From assembly GCA_958408685.1 (NCBI GenBank), contig CATYLC010000001.1:124001-188000 (forward strand): a stretch of DNA of 64,000 nucleotides, given 5' to 3'. A program made the position numbers and the translations under genes. The DNA is from an uncultured Collinsella sp. Lineage in GTDB: Bacteria; Actinomycetota; Coriobacteriia; Coriobacteriales; Coriobacteriaceae. The notes below the pieces were generated by a model. It was not told where the DNA came from. It was given only the letters and a program-made list of their open reading frames with translations, and made no database searches. Numbering within the stretch: position 1 is the stretch's first letter; the number at the start of each line of letters is the position of its first letter. This document shows, in pieces, positions 61,353-64,000 of this stretch.

Positions 61353-62127
61353 TAGTGAAGTCCTGCTTAGGGTCTCACATTTGACTAAAGCGTATTCCAT
61401 GCCGGGCTCAGGTTTTAAGCGTCAGGCCTTTACCGCCGTGGACGACCTGTCGTTTGAGATCGCGCCGGGCGAGGTCTATGGTCTGGTTGGCGAATCCGGA
61501 TCGGGCAAGTCGACGACTGGACGCCTGATCTGTGGTCTCGAGCGTGCGGATTCCGGCTCGATTGTCTATCGCGGGCACGACCTCGCCACGATGTCGGAGC
61601 GCGAACGCAAGCCGTTTCGCCGCGAGATCCAGCTGGTATTCCAGGATAGCTCTACGGCTTTTGACCCGCGCAACCGTGTCGGCCGCATTTTGGAGGAGCC
61701 GCTGATTATCGCCGGCGTGCGCGATGCGGATGAGCGCCATGGGCGCGCGCTCTCGGCCCTGGCCTCGGTCGGTCTTCTAGCAGAGCATTATGACCGCTAT
61801 CCGCATGACCTTTCGGGGGGACAGCGTCAGCGACTCAATCTGGCACGGGCGCTTATTTGCGAGCCGCGCCTTGTGGTATGCGACGAGCCGGTCTCGGCGC
61901 TTGACGTGTCCGTGCAGGCCCAAGTGCTCAACTTGCTTCGCGACCTGCAGCGTACGACGGGCGTGGCGCTGCTGTTTATCACGCATGATATGCGTGTGGT
62001 TCGGCATATGTCCGATCGGATTGGCGTGCTCTACCACGGTCGTCTTGTCGAGGAAGGCGCGGCCGAGGACGTGATCGCGCACCCGAGCGATCCGTATACG
62101 CAGGAGCTTATCGACGCCATTCCCTAG
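61342..62127 (+). CDS. Peptide/nickel ABC transporter ATPase (DppF-like)
   Basis: Second ATPase, 261 residues, pairing with the DppD-like subunit. Walker A GESGSGKSTTGRL is near residue 47. The Q-loop is FQDSSTAFDPRNRVG, the signature LSGGQRQRLNLARALI and Walker B RLVVCDEPVSALDVSV. It ends at PYTQELIDAIP without the extra oligo_HPY domain seen in its partner. ATG at 61342 has AAGGGGAG upstream. It is followed by the second DCCP gene 77 bases later. Confidence 0.94.
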   Translation: MAVDSEVLLRVSHLTKAYSMPGSGFKRQAFTAVDDLSFEIAPGEVYGLVGESGSGKSTTGRLICGLERADSGSIVYRGHDLATMSERERKPFRREIQLVFQDSSTAFDPRNRVGRILEEPLIIAGVRDADERHGRALSALASVGLLAEHYDRYPHDLSGGQRQRLNLARALICEPRLVVCDEPVSALDVSVQAQVLNLLRDLQRTTGVALLFITHDMRVVRHMSDRIGVLYHGRLVEEGAAEDVIAHPSDPYTQELIDAIP

Positions 62128-62203
62128 AGGATGCTTCCTTTTGGGTATGGCGTGGGTTTGTTGTTTAATTGTCGGTATATCGGTGCAAGAGAGGGGAACT
62201 ACT

Positions 62204-63367
62204 ATGGCCGATATCGAGGAACAGCCGTTACCGCGCACGTTTGAGGAGTTCAACGAGCAGCGCAAGGCGGCGTTTATTCGCGTTAAGGATTACAAGCAGG
62301 CGGGTAATCGCCTGGTCGGCTTTTTGTGCAGCTATACGCCGCTCGAGATTATCGATGCCGCGGGCGCTGCAAGTGTGGCCTTGTGCGGCACATCCGACGA
62401 GGTGATTCCCGAGGCCGAGAAGGTGCTGCCGGCAAACCTCTGCCCGCTCATCAAGTCGACGTACGGTTTTGCCTATTCGCAAAAGTGCCCGTTTACGTAC
62501 TTTAGCGACATGATTATCGGCGAGACCACCTGCGACGGCAAGAAGAAGATGTACGAGCTGCTCAACGAACTCAAGCGCACGCACATTCTGCATCTTCCGC
62601 AGGGCCGCGATCGCGCCTACGAGCGCGAGGGCTGGTACGAGGAGTGCCGCCTGCTCAAGGAGGAGCTCGAGAACTTCTACGGTATTACGATCACCGATGA
62701 CGACCTGCGCGCTGCCGTCCGTCGTCGCAACCGCCTGCGCGCGGCCCAGCTCGACATGTTTGCGCTGCAGGCCAACCAGCCGGCGGCTATGAGCGGCGTC
62801 GACCTGATGAGCACCATGTTTGCCGGCACGTTCAGCTTTGATATCGATGCCTATACGCAGCAGCTGGAGCAAAAGGTCGCCAAGCTGCGCGAGGCCTACG
62901 ACGCGGGCGAGCGCCCGGTTGCGGCGGACGCCAAGCGCATTCTGATCACCGGTTGCCCGGTGGGCGGCGTGATCAACAAGATCGGTCGCACCATCGAGTC
63001 CAACGGCGGTGTGGTCGTGTGTATGGACGACTGCTCGGGAGAGCGCACGGCGGCCATGATGATCGACCCGGAGGCTCCCGACATCCTGCGCGCCATCGCC
63101 GACCGCTACCTCGACATTAACTGCTCGGTCATGACGCCCAATGACGGTCGTATGGACAACACCCTGGCCATGTGCGAGAAATACCATGTCGACGGTGTGG
63201 TGGAGAATGTGCTCCAGGCGTGCCACACCTTTAACGTGGAGAGTGCCCGCATGCAGGAGGCTGTCGAGGGTGCGGGTATTCCGTATATGAAGATCGAGAC
63301 CGATTACAGCAACGGCGACATGGGTCAGATCGAGACCCGCATCGCCGCCTTCATCGAAACCCTCTAG
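62204..63367 (+). CDS. Double-cubane-cluster / 2-hydroxyacyl-CoA dehydratase family protein, copy 2
   Basis: Second member of the DCCP-like superfamily, 387 residues, clearly related to the gene at 55392 but shorter at the N-terminus. Shared cysteines are C42, C61, C80 (NLCPLIKS), C95, C110 (TTCDGKKK), C277, C307 and C340. The middle (about 140-240) differs most and should carry substrate specificity. It resembles YjiM of E. coli, which is also next to an activator gene (YjiL). GAGAGGGGA precedes the ATG at 62204. It is separated from the activator by a structured repeat. Confidence 0.85.
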   Translation: MADIEEQPLPRTFEEFNEQRKAAFIRVKDYKQAGNRLVGFLCSYTPLEIIDAAGAASVALCGTSDEVIPEAEKVLPANLCPLIKSTYGFAYSQKCPFTYFSDMIIGETTCDGKKKMYELLNELKRTHILHLPQGRDRAYEREGWYEECRLLKEELENFYGITITDDDLRAAVRRRNRLRAAQLDMFALQANQPAAMSGVDLMSTMFAGTFSFDIDAYTQQLEQKVAKLREAYDAGERPVAADAKRILITGCPVGGVINKIGRTIESNGGVVVCMDDCSGERTAAMMIDPEAPDILRAIADRYLDINCSVMTPNDGRMDNTLAMCEKYHVDGVVENVLQACHTFNVESARMQEAVEGAGIPYMKIETDYSNGDMGQIETRIAAFIETL

Positions 63368-63371
63368 CTTC

Positions 63372-63460
63372 CTCAGGCACCGGATCTTGCCCCTCAAACC
63401 GTCGCTTGCGTACCCAAAGTACGCTGCGCTCCTCTTTCGGGGCAATCTCCGGCACCTGAG
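63372..63460. repeat. Long structured hairpin element, family A-like copy 3
   Basis: Arms CTCAGGCACCGGATCTTGCC (63372 on) and GGGGCAATCTCCGGCACCTG (63439 on) pair with a few mismatches; tip hairpin GCGTAC / GTACGC. The inner CTCCTCTTTC and CCGTCGC segments recall copies at 38164 and 41257. Lies between the second DCCP gene and the activator gene. Confidence 0.6.
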
Positions 63461-63522
63461 AAACCTAGAGCTAAGGCGCCTGAACGCGCCACTGTCTATG
63501 ATGTTTAGATTGGGAGAGAGCC

Positions 63523-64000
63523 ATGATAGGGATCGGGATCGATATCGGGTCTACGGCGGCTAAGGCTGCTGTGGTCGATGGGGAGGGTTCGGTGGCATGG
63601 ACGTGCGTGCAGCCAACCGGGTTCTCCTCGGTCGATGCGGCCGAGCGTCTGCGCGGCGAGCTTGCCGCGGCTGGCTATGACGTGACTGCCGACGACGTGC
63701 GCGTGATCGCGACCGGCTACGGTCGTGTCGCCGTTCCCTATGCGCACAAGGTCGTGACCGAGATCACCTGCCACGGTACCGGTGCCGTGCGCCTGTTTGG
63801 CGATCACGGCACGGTGATCGACGTGGGCGGTCAGGACACCAAGGTCATTCAGCTTAAAAGTGGCCGCGTGGCCAAGTTTGCCATGAACGACAAGTGCGCC
63901 GCCGGCACGGGGCGCTTTTTGGAGATCATGGCCGACCGCCTGGGCATTTCCCAGCAGCAGATGGCCGACCTGGCGCGTTCCGGCGAGCCCACCAAGATCA
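63523..64000 (+). CDS. Activator ATPase of the 2-hydroxyacyl-CoA dehydratase / DCCP family (3' end missing)
   Basis: BadF/BadG/BcrA/HgdC-type ASKHA ATPase that passes one low-potential electron to its partner enzyme with ATP hydrolysis. The visible 159 residues show the phosphate-1 loop GIDIGSTAAKAAV, then VIATGYGRVAV and EITCHGTGA. The phosphate-2 loop is VIDVGGQDTKVI, and NDKCAAGTGRFLE carries Cys125, one of the cysteines that bind the bridging [4Fe-4S] cluster of the dimer. GGGAGAGAG precedes the ATG. The frame runs off the window end, so the second cluster cysteine and C-terminus are not seen. Confidence 0.93.
   Translation, partial: MIGIGIDIGSTAAKAAVVDGEGSVAWTCVQPTGFSSVDAAERLRGELAAAGYDVTADDVRVIATGYGRVAVPYAHKVVTEITCHGTGAVRLFGDHGTVIDVGGQDTKVIQLKSGRVAKFAMNDKCAAGTGRFLEIMADRLGISQQQMADLARSGEPTKI

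Overview
The window looks like chromosome from an anaerobic, high-GC Gram-positive bacterium of the class Coriobacteriia, and Collinsella is the best guess. This is inferred from the GC-rich coding style, a division cluster with SepF and DivIVA but no FtsA, many four-base overlaps, and oxygen-sensitive iron-sulfur enzymes. The genus call is inference because no rRNA gene is present. Genes lie on both strands, and I saw no tRNA, rRNA, insertion sequence, prophage or CRISPR array.

Region by region. 1-7.4 kb: end of the division and cell-wall cluster (ftsW, murG, murC, murB, ftsQ, ftsZ). 7.6-15.6 kb: the usual downstream block (pgeF/ylmD, yggS/ylmE, sepF, yggT, divIVA), split by a complete phosphate-uptake operon pstSCAB-phoU whose pstS start overlaps the pgeF stop. 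yggT seems to start at an ATC codon. 15.7-21.6 kb: nitroreductase, low-affinity phosphate transporter with its PhoU-like partner, a small unknown gene, a BI-1 membrane protein, a PARG-like protein and an SGNH hydrolase. 22-27.3 kb: thiamine synthesis (thiC under a TPP riboswitch, then thiD), yaaA and an M18 aminopeptidase. 27.5-35.1 kb: polA, a HAD phosphatase, then argG and argH; argG is preceded by a short arginine-rich leader ORF. 35.4-42.6 kb: ndk, rpiB, a cysteine desulfidase-like gene, a HAD hydrolase, rpsA, the RNase P RNA, a YigZ-type gene and a redox-cysteine protein. 42.8-49.3 kb: metY-like sulfhydrylase, MFS exporter, xpt, a release-factor-like GGQ protein, a lipid kinase and a fluoride-type CLC. 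49.5-55 kb: molybdenum genes moeA, mogA and modABC; ModB carries an unusual extracytoplasmic domain.

55.1-64 kb is the most interesting stretch. Two genes for proteins of the 2-hydroxyacyl-CoA dehydratase / double-cubane-cluster (DCCP) superfamily flank a complete peptide-type ABC importer (binding protein, two permeases, two ATPases). They are followed by the ATP-dependent activator of that superfamily, cut off by the window edge. This reads as one unit: import a small molecule, then reduce or dehydrate it with a low-potential iron-sulfur enzyme fired by ATP. The substrate cannot be read from the sequence.

Intergenic regions are rich in palindromic elements of several families: a long hairpin with conserved inner loops (three copies), a 63-bp hairpin (two copies), three 55-bp palindromes at about 80-bp spacing, and long perfect inverted repeats. 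They mostly sit at gene ends and may act in transcript ending or processing, or be mobile repeats.
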